Origin: Trichoplax adhaerens
Taxonomy: Eukaryota > Placozoa > Uniplacotomia > Trichoplacea > Trichoplacidae
Reading direction: 5' to 3'
Length of the DNA stretch: 64,000 bases
NCBI RefSeq assembly: GCF_000150275.1
Contig: NW_002060958.1
Span: forward strand, 340,374 to 404,373
Of the stretch, positions 25,211 to 36,888 are shown one piece after another. The notes under the pieces were generated by a model. That model was given only the letters and a program-made list of their open reading frames with translations. It made no database searches and was not told the origin of the DNA. The translations under genes and the position numbers were made by a program. Positions within the stretch are counted from its first letter, which is position 1; each line of letters opens with the position of its first letter.

Positions 25211-26485
25211 ATGGAGAGAATTTTAATTCAGGGTGGAATCCATCTTTTTGGAGAAATAGCAATAAGTGGCTCAAAGAATAGTTCGTTACCTTTAATGGCC
25301 GCTAGCCTTTTATCGAATCAAACTTTACAACTTACCAATATTCCTAAGCTATCTGACATAACAACAATGAAGAACTTGTTAGTGAATCTTGGGACAGTGA
25401 TAGAAATCGTCGACCAAGAAGATAACGGTTTACAGCTAAAATTATCCTCTGCTGACATTCAAAACTATTTTGTACCCTATGAGATTGAAAGTAAAATAAG
25501 AGCATCTATTTGGCTTCTTGGACCATTATTGACTAGGTTTGGCAAAGCAACAGTATCATTTCCAGGAGGTTGTGAGATTGGTGCTAGACCAATCGATTTA
25601 CATATAGCCGTTATGCAAGCGTTAGGAGCAAAAATAATAATGCACCACGATTGTATTGATGCTCATGTAGATGAATGTTTAGTAGGGTGCAATTTTTCTT
25701 TTACCAAAGTATCCGTTGGAGCAACTATAAATGCAATTTTAGCTGCAGTTTTAGCAAAGGGTGAGACCAATTTGTTTCACTGTGCAAGAGAACCAGAGAT
25801 AGCTGATTTATGCCGTTGTTTAAATCAAATGGGAGCAGAGATCAAGGGTATTGGTACGACAGAATTGACAATTATTGGAAAAGATAGGCTCGATGGTACT
25901 AGCTATAAGGTAATGCCAGATAGGATAGAAGCAGGAACTTACATGATAGCGGCAGCAGTAACTAGAGGAGATGTCAAGTTACTGGGCATTGAATGTGACT
26001 TAATTGAAAATTTAGTAATGAGAATGAAAGCCGCTGGTGTAAGCATTCTACAGGGTAAGAACTTTATACGAGTGAAACATCAAGGTCCTTTAAAGCCTGT
26101 TAATATTTCAACACAGCCTCATCCTGGTTTCCCGACTGATTTACAAGCTCAATTCATGTGCTTGATGACCTTGGCGGAAGGATTATCAACTATTTCGGAG
26201 ACTATTTTTGAAAATCGGTTTATGCATGTTCGTGAGTTGTGTAAAATGGGAGCTAACATAACTATTGATGGCCATGATGCGGTTGTACAAGGAGTCCAAT
26301 CTCTAGTAGGGGCTGAAGTTATGGCAAGTGATTTAAGAGCTTCGGCAGGCTTAGTGATTGCAGGACTTTGTGCCAGAGGTGAAACAACCATTAGAGGGGT
26401 GCATCACTTAGATAGGGGATATCAGTCGCTTGAAAAGAAATTATCACAGTGTGGGGCTAAAATTTCGAGAATCACGGGCGATTAA
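25211..26485 (+). CDS. murA: UDP-GlcNAc 1-carboxyvinyltransferase, bacterial type
   Basis: One uninterrupted frame of 424 codons, the usual MurA length. By family knowledge MurA transfers enolpyruvate from PEP to UDP-N-acetylglucosamine, the first committed step of peptidoglycan synthesis in the bacterial cytoplasm. Active-site landmarks are all present: Lys22-Asn23 in SGSKNSSLPL, the PEP-loop Cys121 in PGGCEIGARP (Cys, as in fosfomycin-sensitive enzymes), Arg126, the catalytic Asp310 in HPGFPTDLQAQF, and Arg402 in HHLDRGYQSLEKKL. The gene has no intron and no bacterial operon partner. It is flanked by tandem arrays and eukaryote-like spliced sequence, with A/T-rich third positions like its surroundings. 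I infer an integrated gene acquired from a bacterium. SDITTM and VHHLDRGYQ would suit an alphaproteobacterial or Rickettsiales donor, but that is untested. The alternative is a bacterial contig misjoined into the assembly; the flanks argue against it. Confidence 0.95.
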   Translation: MERILIQGGIHLFGEIAISGSKNSSLPLMAASLLSNQTLQLTNIPKLSDITTMKNLLVNLGTVIEIVDQEDNGLQLKLSSADIQNYFVPYEIESKIRASIWLLGPLLTRFGKATVSFPGGCEIGARPIDLHIAVMQALGAKIIMHHDCIDAHVDECLVGCNFSFTKVSVGATINAILAAVLAKGETNLFHCAREPEIADLCRCLNQMGAEIKGIGTTELTIIGKDRLDGTSYKVMPDRIEAGTYMIAAAVTRGDVKLLGIECDLIENLVMRMKAAGVSILQGKNFIRVKHQGPLKPVNISTQPHPGFPTDLQAQFMCLMTLAEGLSTISETIFENRFMHVRELCKMGANITIDGHDAVVQGVQSLVGAEVMASDLRASAGLVIAGLCARGETTIRGVHHLDRGYQSLEKKLSQCGAKISRITGD

Positions 26486-26538
26486 GTATCACTTTCATCA
26501 ATAAGAGATTCAAAATACAAAGATTTTAATCGTATTTA

Positions 26539-26930
26539 ATGGAAGACAGCGAAACCAATAACTCTACAATTGGCTTGAATGGAGAATTAAAAGTACAGCA
26601 CAGATGCAGAAATAATTTATATTCTGCGGTATACAACCGAAGAGAGTGTCAAAGGTGAATACGTCATATAGTAATCCTGACGTAGCATTAAAACTGAAGT
26701 AAAATTATTTATTACCCGTAATACTTAATTTTTAATACCTTTCTAAAATTTTTCAAGAAGGTATGAATAAGTTTTATTAATTTCTGTAGCAACCAAGTAG
26801 AAACCATATTGCAGTATCACAGAAACTAGAAATTATTAGTGCCAATTTAGTTCTTCTCGCTTTATGTGGTCTATTCATCAATATCCATCACTGGTTGGAT
26901 AATTCAGATTTGAATGCTGTGCCTAAATAA
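26539..26930 (+). CDS. Possible two-exon small single-pass membrane protein
   Basis: Unidentified. The 3' exon is the stronger part: from an acceptor ending at 26789 (..tttctgtag) or 26814 (..attgcag) a frame runs to TAA at 26928-26930. It encodes QKLEIISANLVLLALCGLF followed by INIHHWLDN, a single hydrophobic segment with a polar tail. One consistent model takes 26539-26592 (starting MEDSETNNSTIGLNGELK, donor gtacag) plus 26790-26930, giving 64 residues. A second takes the overlapping frame STDAEIIYILRYTTEESVK (donor at 26656, gtgaat) joined to 26815. I cannot choose between them. It sits 53 bp after the murA stop on the same strand. Confidence 0.4.
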
Positions 26931-26950
26931 GTTCGTGAGCAAAATCATAA

Positions 26951-28647
26951 TAGCGTGCACCTTGATTACAGCTTAAACCAATAGACGGTAAAATATCTAA
27001 TAGACTGAAATTTAAATGTTGCCTGAGTTAAGCCTATCTGTAATGTAATTATTGAGGTGACAACCGTAAATCTAAGAAAAGCTCTTCAATTCCTTCAAAT
27101 TAGACAATATAAATATTAGCTCATGCTATCTATCGTAGTATCTTTGCAAAGAGTCATTGTACGGAAATAAATCAATTTACTTATAACAACTGCAATAAAC
27201 TTTTGAAAAGGTTCCAAACTTGTACGCCTATCGCTAATTTCGATCATGATCTGAAAGTGTACTTGTGTGAAACAATTTATTATGAGTGTTGTTGTCGTCT
27301 CTTATACGTATTAGCTAGAATATTGTTTACTGCAACAGGTTTATTGAATTACTATGTAACTAATAACAAACTACTTTCAATGAATTACTATAAAAATTAG
27401 AGTATAAGCATAATAGGTGATTCCTATGTCTTTCTATTAGATATTGTAACAAATAGATATTGAAACCAACTATCGAAACGTCTATAGGTAATTTGTGAAA
27501 ATCTACGTGCCTGAGGTACCGGTATATAAATAAAATATCAATTAGTAAAGTAGAACATAACTGGATCAAAGTCTTAATTAAATAGCAAGGAGAGTTCATT
27601 TCCTGAATAAGAATTGTCAATATCTTATAAACAAACTTCGCAAGTCTAGCTGTAGTAAAGAGTAGAAAAACATGCAGACTGTCTATAAATGTAGTCTACA
27701 AATATTTTTATTGAAGCGTACTTGTGTAATGAACATACATATCTTAATTTAGGTTACCTGTATCGTTTTAAATTTCAAATTTATCGACCAACTCGAGTCA
27801 TTTAAATGGGATCAATTGCATAATATATGGGCATGCTGGAATAAATGATTAATGTCATAGTAGATTTCACTTTACTTTGTGATTAATTTTACTACACCAA
27901 GTTCTAATACTCGTGCACTATGGAAATAGTTATTAAAAGATTACTTAATCTCTAGTAATATTACACTATCGTTAGACACTGTAAAAATAGGAAGTTCTTT
28001 TATTGTACAATATCCCTAAATGCATATACCATTGGTGTATAGAGTAGAAATATCAAAGCAAAATCTAGTTGGTATTGCTAGGCTTACCTGTCTGCGATTA
28101 ATTTCGGTTATAAAAGCGTAAATTAAATTTAGACAACGGATGCCCTATTTTATGATAACTTGCCACTATAATAGGTTAGTAAATACTATCTTTTCTACAA
28201 GTATGTTATTACAGCGACTAATGACGATGATTCCTGCAATCATTCATACTGAAGCTGAAATTGCTTTAGCAATGCTTGCTTCTACTTGGCTACTTGACAG
28301 CATTCGTAATTTTGCATACACGAGCTACTTAAAAAGTCGAATTCTTCTAGAATAGATTTTTGACAACGCTCAAATATCATGATGACTTTATTTTATTAGT
28401 ATAATCTTACACCCTAAAACAAATATAAGAAGAATAGAGTATAACATAGATGATACAAACATAACTATTTAAGTATTAAGATTACTATACTACGTACTTA
28501 TATAGCTTACAATAACGACAAGAAATAAAAATAATTCCCTATCAACTAATGATAAACAACATATAAATCTACGTAGTAAGATGTTAATCTATATTAACAT
28601 AAGAAAGCGTCTTAATGGTTTGTGGTATTCTCGGTTGTATGCTTGTA
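26951..28647. other. 3' flank of family copy A; no supported gene
   Basis: AT-rich. The reverse complement of AATAAA near 28386 is a plausible poly(A) signal for copy A. A 71-codon plus-strand frame (28140-28355) is kept in the right arm (43380-43595) but is broken by stops in the older homologous flank at 48829-49012, so it is not called. Confidence 0.5.
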
Positions 28648-31552
28648 TTATCTTACAGCCATACATATTGTCTGAGAAATAGGTTGAAATTCGATTCCTC
28701 GCTTAAAAAATATTTTATAACCTCGTCTATATTGAGTAATGTTAAGAATTAAGATCTTATCGATTGTTTCTTTATCGATCTCTAAAATTTTGGAACTTTT
28801 TAAGGATAGATATGAAACTAAATAGACGATTGAGGCATGGGTAATACTCGAATTAAGCGATGAAAATGTATGAAATCTATAAACGAGATCGAACGTAACA
28901 ATATAATGTACGAATAGACCTGTTATGATAAAAATGTAAAATGCTACTTGTAGCTGACTAATTGATATCTTAGGTGTGTAATACTTGAGATAGTTGTATA
29001 ATTCTGCAGGAATACCAGTGCATGGATGAGTTCTACTTTCATATATATCGTAGTAGGTTTGACATAGTTTAGCTTGGAAATAATGAGAACCGTTGTTGCC
29101 TAAGTGAGCTTGGATTTTCTCTTTGAGTATGTTATGTCCGTCGTTAAAAGTACATTTTACACAACCGAAGCCACATTGCAATAATTTGACTGTAACTTTA
29201 TTACTGTCTGACTCAATATATGAGTATTGAAAAACGATGCTCGAAGTACCATTAATTGCGTGATGGTGGTCATCTCTTAGACTTCGTTTAATGTAATCCA
29301 CAATACTAAGTTTGATAGTTTCTTCATTTAACATTTCTGGGGTATCAATTTCTACGTCATTGATACTGCCAGTTTGAGTGATGATAAAATCGACTCGCAA
29401 AATACCTTGCTTACTATCCAAGATTGTTTGAATATTTTCTTCTATTCTTGGCTTTACATCAATAATTCTTTGACATATAAGAGGACCTCGATCAGAGTAA
29501 GCGCTCAATAACAAATAGATAAAATGCACGTATGGAATTACAATAATAATAATTTCATTGAAATAGCTAGAAAATGCGAAAATAAATGTTATAACAGTAA
29601 TAGCGATTCTAGAAATCAATTGTAAACCGCAAGCTAATAGGGATGCAGTAAAAAAGACAAAAAAGAGTGAGTAGAACGTCATAAAGGCTAATACGAGAGG
29701 ATGTATTAAAGGCCAATTTGTTATCTTGGGAAGTAAATTTCGTTTTAATTTGAATGTTAATACTTCAGAAATAAAAAGTAAAGCTCGTAAAAGTCCAATA
29801 AGTCCAAATATGCAAAATGGCAAGCAGATTATAAATGTTAAGAGATCTTTGATAAATTGAAATAGTTGTAGAGAAAGTAAATGGTGTTTCATATCGACAA
29901 GAATGATGTTAATTTGGTGATAGGACTGTCGCTCATAACTTGGCGTTAAGTACATTTGTCTAGTTAGTAGCTCTTGATCATTGTCGTCAATTTGGTTATA
30001 CGAATTATTTGAATCACTGGTCAATACCTGTTTCAAATGAGCTAAACTTAAAATCAATATGTATGGCCCGCAACATACTGCTATAATAAATCCTATATCT
30101 TTAACGTCATGAAGTTTATCCATTTTATGAAATCGAGGTTTAAAAAAAAAATGCATTGAATTTCGTTGCAAAAGAAGAGAAAGAAATCCCAATCCCGAAG
30201 ATAGAATAACCAGTAATAAGAATATAATACAATGACTAATTTCTAGCCAATGGTAGTTAGTAGTATAGTCGGAAAAATGGAAATAGTTAACATTTTGAAA
30301 GTGTAACGTATCTAAGATACGAACCTTGACCATTTTCGTAAGATTTGTTGAATTTGGTAACATACTATCACTACGCTGGAGGTATGTTTCCCCGATTTGG
30401 TGAGACGATCCAGGCGATGATTGATAAGTTTCTTCTTGAATCAATCCTTGATGCGAATTATTAGTTTGTAGTAGGTTTAATGAATGATCTTGACTCTCGT
30501 CAGAGGTAAGATGAGATTTATGTTCGCAATATCTATTGAAGGAAGATTTTATTCGGGTTATGTGCTACATATACTGTAATAACACTTTGGATCTGAACTA
30601 GGTATGGACTGTAACTGTAAAAAATTAACATTTCTATTTTGAGAAAACAAGTTTAGTTTGCGCTGGGTACTGAACATTGATGTAATTAGTTGGAATGCTT
30701 CTGAATAGATAAACAATAAATAATAGATTGCTTATAGACCGATAATACATAAAGTTCGTTACTGAATTTAAGGTTAACTTTCTACCGCTTTGTAAAATTT
30801 GTGACTTACCGATAATTACCTAATTCTTTCAAGAAGTTGTTAATAAGTTTATCTAACATAGTAACAGCTATAAGGGAACTGATTATTATGGAAATTATTT
30901 GTACCATACGACCTGTCAATTTCTGTTTCCCTAGAATTAGGCATGTACTAATGTTAATTTTTGCAGCAACTATTTCTCTGTTACAGCATGAATAAGGTAT
31001 AGGATGATGTAAAAGTTCCTGTTTTCTATTAAAGCGTCGCCAAAATATTGTAGGACAATATCTACCAAAACAACCTCCACTTGAGTTTGTAAATTTTAAT
31101 AATGCCTCAAAAATGATATACTTTCTTTTGGAATCACTTGTTAGTCGAGCATAGCAACCTCGGCTTGATTCAATAAGATTTAAACTCTGTCGATGTACGA
31201 AAACTGAATATAGACTTAAGCTTGTAGCAATATAATCGACCGGTAAAGAAATCAGAGCCCAACTAAAATCGTCTTTAACCCAGCCATAGAAGTCATAATT
31301 TTTAGAATCGTTGTGTAGATTCTGACCATTTATTATCAGATTAAAATACACTATTTTAGTTTCTTTTGCTTCGATTTTTTGTCGAAATAGGGCATAATGA
31401 TGTGTATCATCATACACACTTAGAGAGCATTTGGAAGTGTTAAAAGACTTCTGTATCACTTGATCGGATGAATTTATAGACGCTGCTTGGATCAAGCAAA
31501 CGACAAATACTACATAATGAAGAGATCGATTTCTAAACAAACCTAAAGTCAT
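28648..31552 (-). CDS. Lineage-specific multipass membrane protein, copy A
   Basis: No family recognised. Exons 31552-30810 and 30532-28648 join (CG/A) into 875 codons plus stop; donor gtaagt, acceptor ..cttcaatag. Exon 1: signal peptide (about 1-25), an ectodomain with paired Cys (NTSKCSLS, GGCFGRYCP, YSCCNRE, NISTC) and several N-x-S/T sites, then a hydrophobic segment (about 214-234). Exon 2: a Gln/Ser-rich linker, the conserved VKVRILDTLHFQNVNYFHF, two hydrophobic segments, a charged loop, a hairpin segment (LLTFIICLPFCIFGLIGLL), two or three more segments, then a soluble part containing RIEENIQTILDSKQG and LLQCGFGCVKC, two final segments, and an ending RRGYKIFFKRGIEFQPISQ. A surface protein with a small ectodomain and a cytosolic domain is inferred. 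The ATG follows a conserved splice acceptor by four bases. Confidence 0.85.
30533..30809 (-). other. Intron of copy A with deletion
   Basis: Lies between the two coding exons. Copies C and D keep an ATGCAATACAGTGCTGTATC segment here that copy A lacks, a clean deletion of about 31 bp after the arms duplicated. Confidence 0.7.
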
Positions 31553-33300
31553 CGTCCTGTAAGATATAATTGAATAATATATTCACATTACTTTAGTGTT
31601 CTGATATAATTACAATAAAGAATTATTACGTGTTAGAATTTTGTGTGCTTTTACTACAATATTAGCGATTACAAAATTAGCATTTCGTCGTATTTACTCT
31701 AAATGTCTACGCCTAAGTCTATTCGATCATTATAGGTATCTATTTATTCGCTAAATACAAGCCAGCTACAGTAAGAGATTTTAATGTCCCTAAAAATAAA
31801 ATTAGAGGCAATCCGTAGAAGATAATGCGTAAGATTTGGAGAATGCAACATTATTAGCAAAGGTTACTCAGAATAACAGCTAGTGCACACTTAATTATGC
31901 ATTAAACTATCGAAAGATTTAACAATTGATATTGGAAATTATAAGTGAGTTACATATGGCACTAGAAATAACTACGTCGACGATTAAATTGTTATATCAG
32001 AAACAGATTTTTCAAAAATCTAAGACAAATATTAGATTTACTGTGAACTTACCTTCAATGTTACGATCAAGCTAACTTATAAAGGTCTTATTTCGCTCCT
32101 AGGACAATGATTTCTAAACTGTTTGAAATAACCAATTACGCAAGTTGAAATAGCAAAATGCCTAGAGATTTGATTATAAAACGCTGCAACACTTATTGAT
32201 TGATAATGAAGTTTATTCTCTTATTGGGAAGTAATAATTTTGTACTAAAAATTGATGTTAAATTTTGAATAATTGACAATCTGAAAGAGAAGATTTACCA
32301 AATATTGTCGTTGTACACGTCACTTACGATCTGCAAATAAGCAATGTTTTCTCTATCTACTATTTCTTAAGTGATATCTATATCTATCAACTGAAGTATT
32401 TAATTATTTATGCATAAAATAGTTTGTGATATCGTAATTTATGCAATGTTTGCATTTGTGTCATGCTGCGTCGAGAACGATAATAACAACAGTAATAATT
32501 ATTACAAAAATTGAGTAGCCGGTTTTACAGTGATATCGACGTTGGAATGAAGAAAACATCGACATTTTTTAATTTGATTCTATAGAGCTTTTACTAATAA
32601 ACTATAGTTAACAATATCGATCTAATGTTACTGCTGCCTTGCTGCACTATAGAGAAGTAAACACGTAGGGTAAGTGATGAGGTAGCCTTCTCCTTCTGTA
32701 GTAGATCTCTTAAAATCTCGACTATGAAGCTATAACAATAGTAATCAACAAGAAACTGCAACTACTTTTTCAATCATACTCTCATTTCATAAGCTTCGTA
32801 GAGCTAACTACTGTTAGTGATCCTAAAATTTAAACAACATTATCAACCTACCTATCAGTTGTAATCATTTTGGCATTCTGTAGTGATACACCTCATATTT
32901 GATTATAATGATAGCTATATTCGATATAGTTAGGTTTCTAAGAATAGATATTATTGTGATGCTAATATTAGATGATTAATAACTACTACATTAGAAATTG
33001 TCGATGACTAATGTAATGAAATGTAATATATAGAAATCAAGCTACAGAACTTTTAATAAATTTCGATTCAACCTTCGTGGCACTCTGGTCGACTAAACGA
33101 AACTTTGACACCCAATCAAATTGGGCAAACAACCGAACAACAATTTATTAAGTAAAATGTGAGACAGATAGACTAAACAACCTTCAAATATTTGATTCTA
33201 AATATTATTGGTAAAGAGATCAAAAAACGACAGAACTGAAACTGTCAACAACAAAACAACCTAACAAAAAGAAGAACGTTTTCACTTACAACAATTCTAT
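31553..33300. other. 5' UTR intron and upstream region of copy A
   Basis: 31557-32052 is the inferred 5' UTR intron of copy A. Beyond the promoter (32053-32105), the stretch 32331-32640 resembles the upstream region of copy B (37940-38240). The stretch near 32795-32860 resembles flanks at about 48530 and 53980 (AAGCTTC.TAGA..TA.C.ACTGTTAGTGATCC). No other gene seen. Confidence 0.5.
32053..32105 (-). promoter_or_regulatory. Conserved promoter and 5' UTR exon of copy A
   Basis: Read on the minus strand: AGGAGCGAAATAAGACC, then TTTATAAG, then GTAACATTGAAG followed by a strong donor gtaagtt. The same order and spacing occur upstream of copies B and E. The TATA-like word lies about 25-30 bp before the donor, so the transcription start and the very short exon are only approximately placed. 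Confidence 0.6.
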
Positions 33301-33304
33301 CCAA

Positions 33305-33510
33305 AATAGTTGGTCAATTGTGCGGCCATTCATGGGGATTGACTGAATGGCGGGCCGATTGCTCGGTTATTGATTGGATTGACCAAGTTCACGGTTAGTT
33401 GCTCGGCCAGTCATAGGGAATAGCTGAATTGCTCGGCCAGTCATAGGGAATAGCCGAATTGCTCGGTCATTCCCTGGGAATGATCGAGCAACGGGGATTG
33501 ACCGTAACAA
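33305..33510. repeat. GC-richer minisatellite
   Basis: Imperfect units of about 30-37 bp built around TTGCTCGGCCAGTCATAGGGAATAG (near 33399 and 33436, with variants on either side), with internal inverted copies (CATTCCCTGGGAATGATCGAGCAA). It stands out from the AT-rich surroundings. Confidence 0.7.
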
Positions 33511-33948
33511 TATTATCGCTAAATCTAATTTAGTATATGCCTTTTTCTACTAGGCTGTTTGATTGCGTTATAATTGTATGTGCATCGGCTGCCTATTATG
33601 TCCAGTTTTTCGATAACACCTTTTTGATAAAGCAAGCTATCATGCCATAATGACTTTTATTTTAACAGCATTATCTTATAACTTACAGCAATTACAACAA
33701 AGAAATAAGCCTATCATGGATTGATCATTAATACCAATATAATAACTACGCGTATTTAAGTACCGTATTAACATGTCAAGTATAATGTTACTATACAGCT
33801 TATGTTAACGATAAAAGAAAAGATATTCGTCATCGACTAGGATGATAAAACATACACAACTATGTAGTAAGATGGTAAACTGTGTTAACTTAAGAAGGTG
33901 AATTAATACTTCACCGTATCCTCAGCTATTTGCTTATTTGTACGCGTA

Positions 33949-36888
33949 TTATCCTATAGCAATGCTTATTGCTTGAGAAATAGGTTGAAATTCGATTCCT
34001 CGTTTGAAAAATGTTTTATAACCTCGTCGATATTGAGTAATGTTAAGAATTAAGATCTTGTCGATTCTTTCTTTCTCGATCTCGAGTAGCTTGGAATATT
34101 TTAAAGATAGAAATGTAGCTAAATAGGCAATCGAAGTATTAGCAACAATCGAATTTAACGATGAAATTGAACGAAGTTTATAAACGAGAAAGATCGTAAC
34201 AGTATAAAAGAAGAATAGAGCTGTTACGATTAAAATGTTAAATGCTACTTGTAATTGACTAATTGATATCTCAGGCGTATAATGTTTCAGATAATCGTAT
34301 AATTCTGCAGGAATGCCAACGCTTTTATGAGCTCCATCTTCATATATATCGTAGTAGACTTGAGTTAATTTACTACGAAAGTAATAAGAATCTCTGTTTT
34401 GTAACTGAGTTTCTATTATCTCTGCGAGTGTACTATATCCGTTGTCGAAAGAGCATTTTACACAACCAAAGCCGCATTGCAATAATTTGACTGTAACTTT
34501 ATTATTGTCCGACATATTTTGGGAGTATTGAAAAATAATGCTCGAAGTTCCATTAACTGCATGATGATGGCTATCTCTAACACTTCTTCTGATACAAACC
34601 TTGATACAATCTTTGATAATTTCTTCATTTAAAATTTCTGGGATATCAATTTCTACATTACTAACATTGGCAACTTGAGTAATTATGAAATTGACTCGCA
34701 AAACACCTTGCTTACTATCCAAGATTGTTTGGATATTTTCTTCTATCCTAGATTTTACATCAATAATTCTTTGAGATATTAGAGGACCTCGAATAAAATA
34801 TGCACGTAATAATTGATAGATAAAATGCAAGTATGGTATCATAATAATAATAATTTGATTAAAATAGGCAGAAAACACAAAAATAAACGTTATGACAGTA
34901 ATGAAGATTCTAAGAATTAATTGTATACCGAACAATAATATTGTTGCAGCAGTAAGGACAAGTATCATAGAGTATAATGTCATTATTACTGACATAAGGA
35001 AATATGTTAAAGGCCAATTCCTTCTGTTGGGCAGTAAATTTCGTTTACATTTCAATGTTGATATTTCAAAAATAAAAAATAAAGCCCGTAAAAGCCCAAT
35101 GAGTCCAAGTATACAAAATGGCAAACAAGCTGTAAGTGTCAAGAGATCTTTGATAAATAGAAGTAGTTGTAGAGATAGTAAATGGTCTTTCATATCGACA
35201 AGAATGATTTTAATTTGGTGATAGGACTGTCGCTCATGACTTGGTGTTAAGTATATTTTTCTAGATAGTAGCTCTTGATCATTGGTACCATTTTGGTTAT
35301 ACAATTCTTTTGAATCTCTCGAACATATTTGTTTCAAAAGGCATACAATAAAGAAGACTGTGTATGGCCCATAGGCGCAAACTACTATATAACTTATTTC
35401 AGGTATGTTGTGAATTATCTCGCTTTTATTAAATTTGGGCGTAAAAATAAAATATGTTGAATTTCGTTGTACAAGAAGAGAAATAAATCCCAATCCACCG
35501 GACAGGATAACTAGTGATAATAGCTTAATAGAGTAACATATTTTTCGCCAATGATAATTGATAGCATAGTCGTAAAAATAGAGATAGTTAACATTTTGCG
35601 ACTGTAACGTATCTAAAATGCGAATCTTAACCATTTTCGGAAGATTTACTGAATTTGATAATATACGATTGCTGAATCTGCCATGCGTTCCACTAATTTG
35701 ATGAAATGATCTAAGCAATGATTGATGAATTTCTTCTTGATCTAATTCCTGACACGAATTATTAGTTGACTGGTTTAATCGATAATTTTGACTCTCATCT
35801 GAGGTCAAGTGAGATTCTTGTTGGAAATATCTAGAAGAAAAGAAATTTTACTGGGACTAAATGTTACATATACTGTAATAACACTTTAAATCTGAGTTAA
35901 TGGTGTCAAAAATCCAATATTAGATTGTAAGTACTGTAGTTGTAAGGGGTTAATATTTTATATTACGCGAAAAATAAGTTTTGTTTACGCTGGTACTGAA
36001 CATTGAAGTAAATAGTCGGGTTATTAAAAAAACAGATAGACAATAAACTATGAATTGCTTGTAGAATGATAATATATAAAATTTGTTATTCAATTTAAAG
36101 TTAAATTCATATCGCATTGTAAAATATGTGACTTACCGATAACTGCATAATTCTTTCAAGAACTTATTAATAAGTTTATCCAATACTACAGCGGCCATAG
36201 AGTAGCTAATCATCATGGAAATTATTCGCATAGCATGAACGTACCACAGTTGCTTTTTAGGTGTTAGGCATGTGCTAATGTTAATTTTGGGATTAATTGT
36301 TCTTCTGTTACAGCAAGAATACTTAACATTCCGATAAAAAAATCCATCTAATCTATTGAAGGATCGCAAACATATTGTAGAACAATCTTGACCATAACAA
36401 CCTTGATTTAAGTTTGTAAATTGTAGTAATGTTGTAAATACGATGTGCTGTCTTTGGGTATCATTTAGTTCATCATAACAACCTCGGGTTGATTCAATAA
36501 GATCTAAGCTTTGTTCAGACGTGAAAATTGAATATAGGTTTAAGCTTATAGCAATGTAATCGGTCGGCAAAGAAATCATAGCCATGCCAAGATCTTTTCT
36601 AACCAGACTATAAAAATCATGGTCATAGTAACGTTCGCTTATAGTACGTTGCTCTACAGTCTGATTATTTATAGTCAAATAAAAAAAAACTACTCGAGTT
36701 CTTTCTGATTGGATAATTTCTCGAAATAGGGCATGTTCAGATGCATTATCCTTCACAGTTAGAGAACAATTGGAATTATCAGAAAGTTCCTGTATGACTG
36801 GATCGGATAAATCACTATACACTGCTTGGATTAAGCAAGCAATAAACACCACATAATGAGATCGATTCCTAAGCAAATCTAAAGGCAT
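33949..36888 (-). CDS. Lineage-specific multipass membrane protein, copy B
   Basis: Exons 36888-36137 and 35830-33949 join (CG/A) into 877 codons plus stop, with no disruption. Same layout as copy A: signal peptide, Cys-rich ectodomain (NSNCSLTV, QGCYGQDCSTICLRSFNR, YSCCNRR), one hydrophobic segment, then the second exon with VKIRILDTLQSQNVNYLYF, LLQCGFGCVKC, IPAELYDYL and RRGYKTFFKRGIEFQPISQ. It is clearly diverged from copy A along its length, so the duplication separating them is older than the inverted duplication. Splice sites are gtaagt and ..tcttctag. The ATG is preceded four bases earlier by an acceptor-like ..tttgctatag, and a conserved promoter lies at 37794-37840. Confidence 0.85.

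Larger units (their letters stand above)
26951..31853 (+). repeat. Left arm of large inverted duplication
   Basis: Reverse complement of 39852-45123. Identity is near-complete over about 4.9 kb with scattered substitutions and a few indels. It starts sharply at TAGCGTGCACCTTGATTACA and runs at least to 31853, where the partner meets the N gap. It carries family copy A and its 3' flank. Relative to the right arm it lacks a 358-bp solo LTR and about 31 bp of the family gene's coding-exon intron. Confidence 0.9.

Noticed and set aside
26149-26391. 80-codon minus-strand frame in murA
   Set aside because: Antisense shadow of a well-supported gene.
27360-27620. 86-codon frame and its counterpart at 44393-44737
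   Set aside because: Same duplicated flank; hydrophobic AT-rich translation with no splice-site or family support, and the right-hand copy starts inside the solo LTR.
28140-28355. 71-codon frame duplicated in both arms (also 43380-43595)
   Set aside because: Its conservation only reflects the recent duplication; the older homologous copy near 48829-49012 is interrupted by stops.
34263-35221. Plus-strand frames inside copy B (likewise 50234-50536, 57575-57862 and 58071-58271)
   Set aside because: Antisense shadows of the family's second exon.
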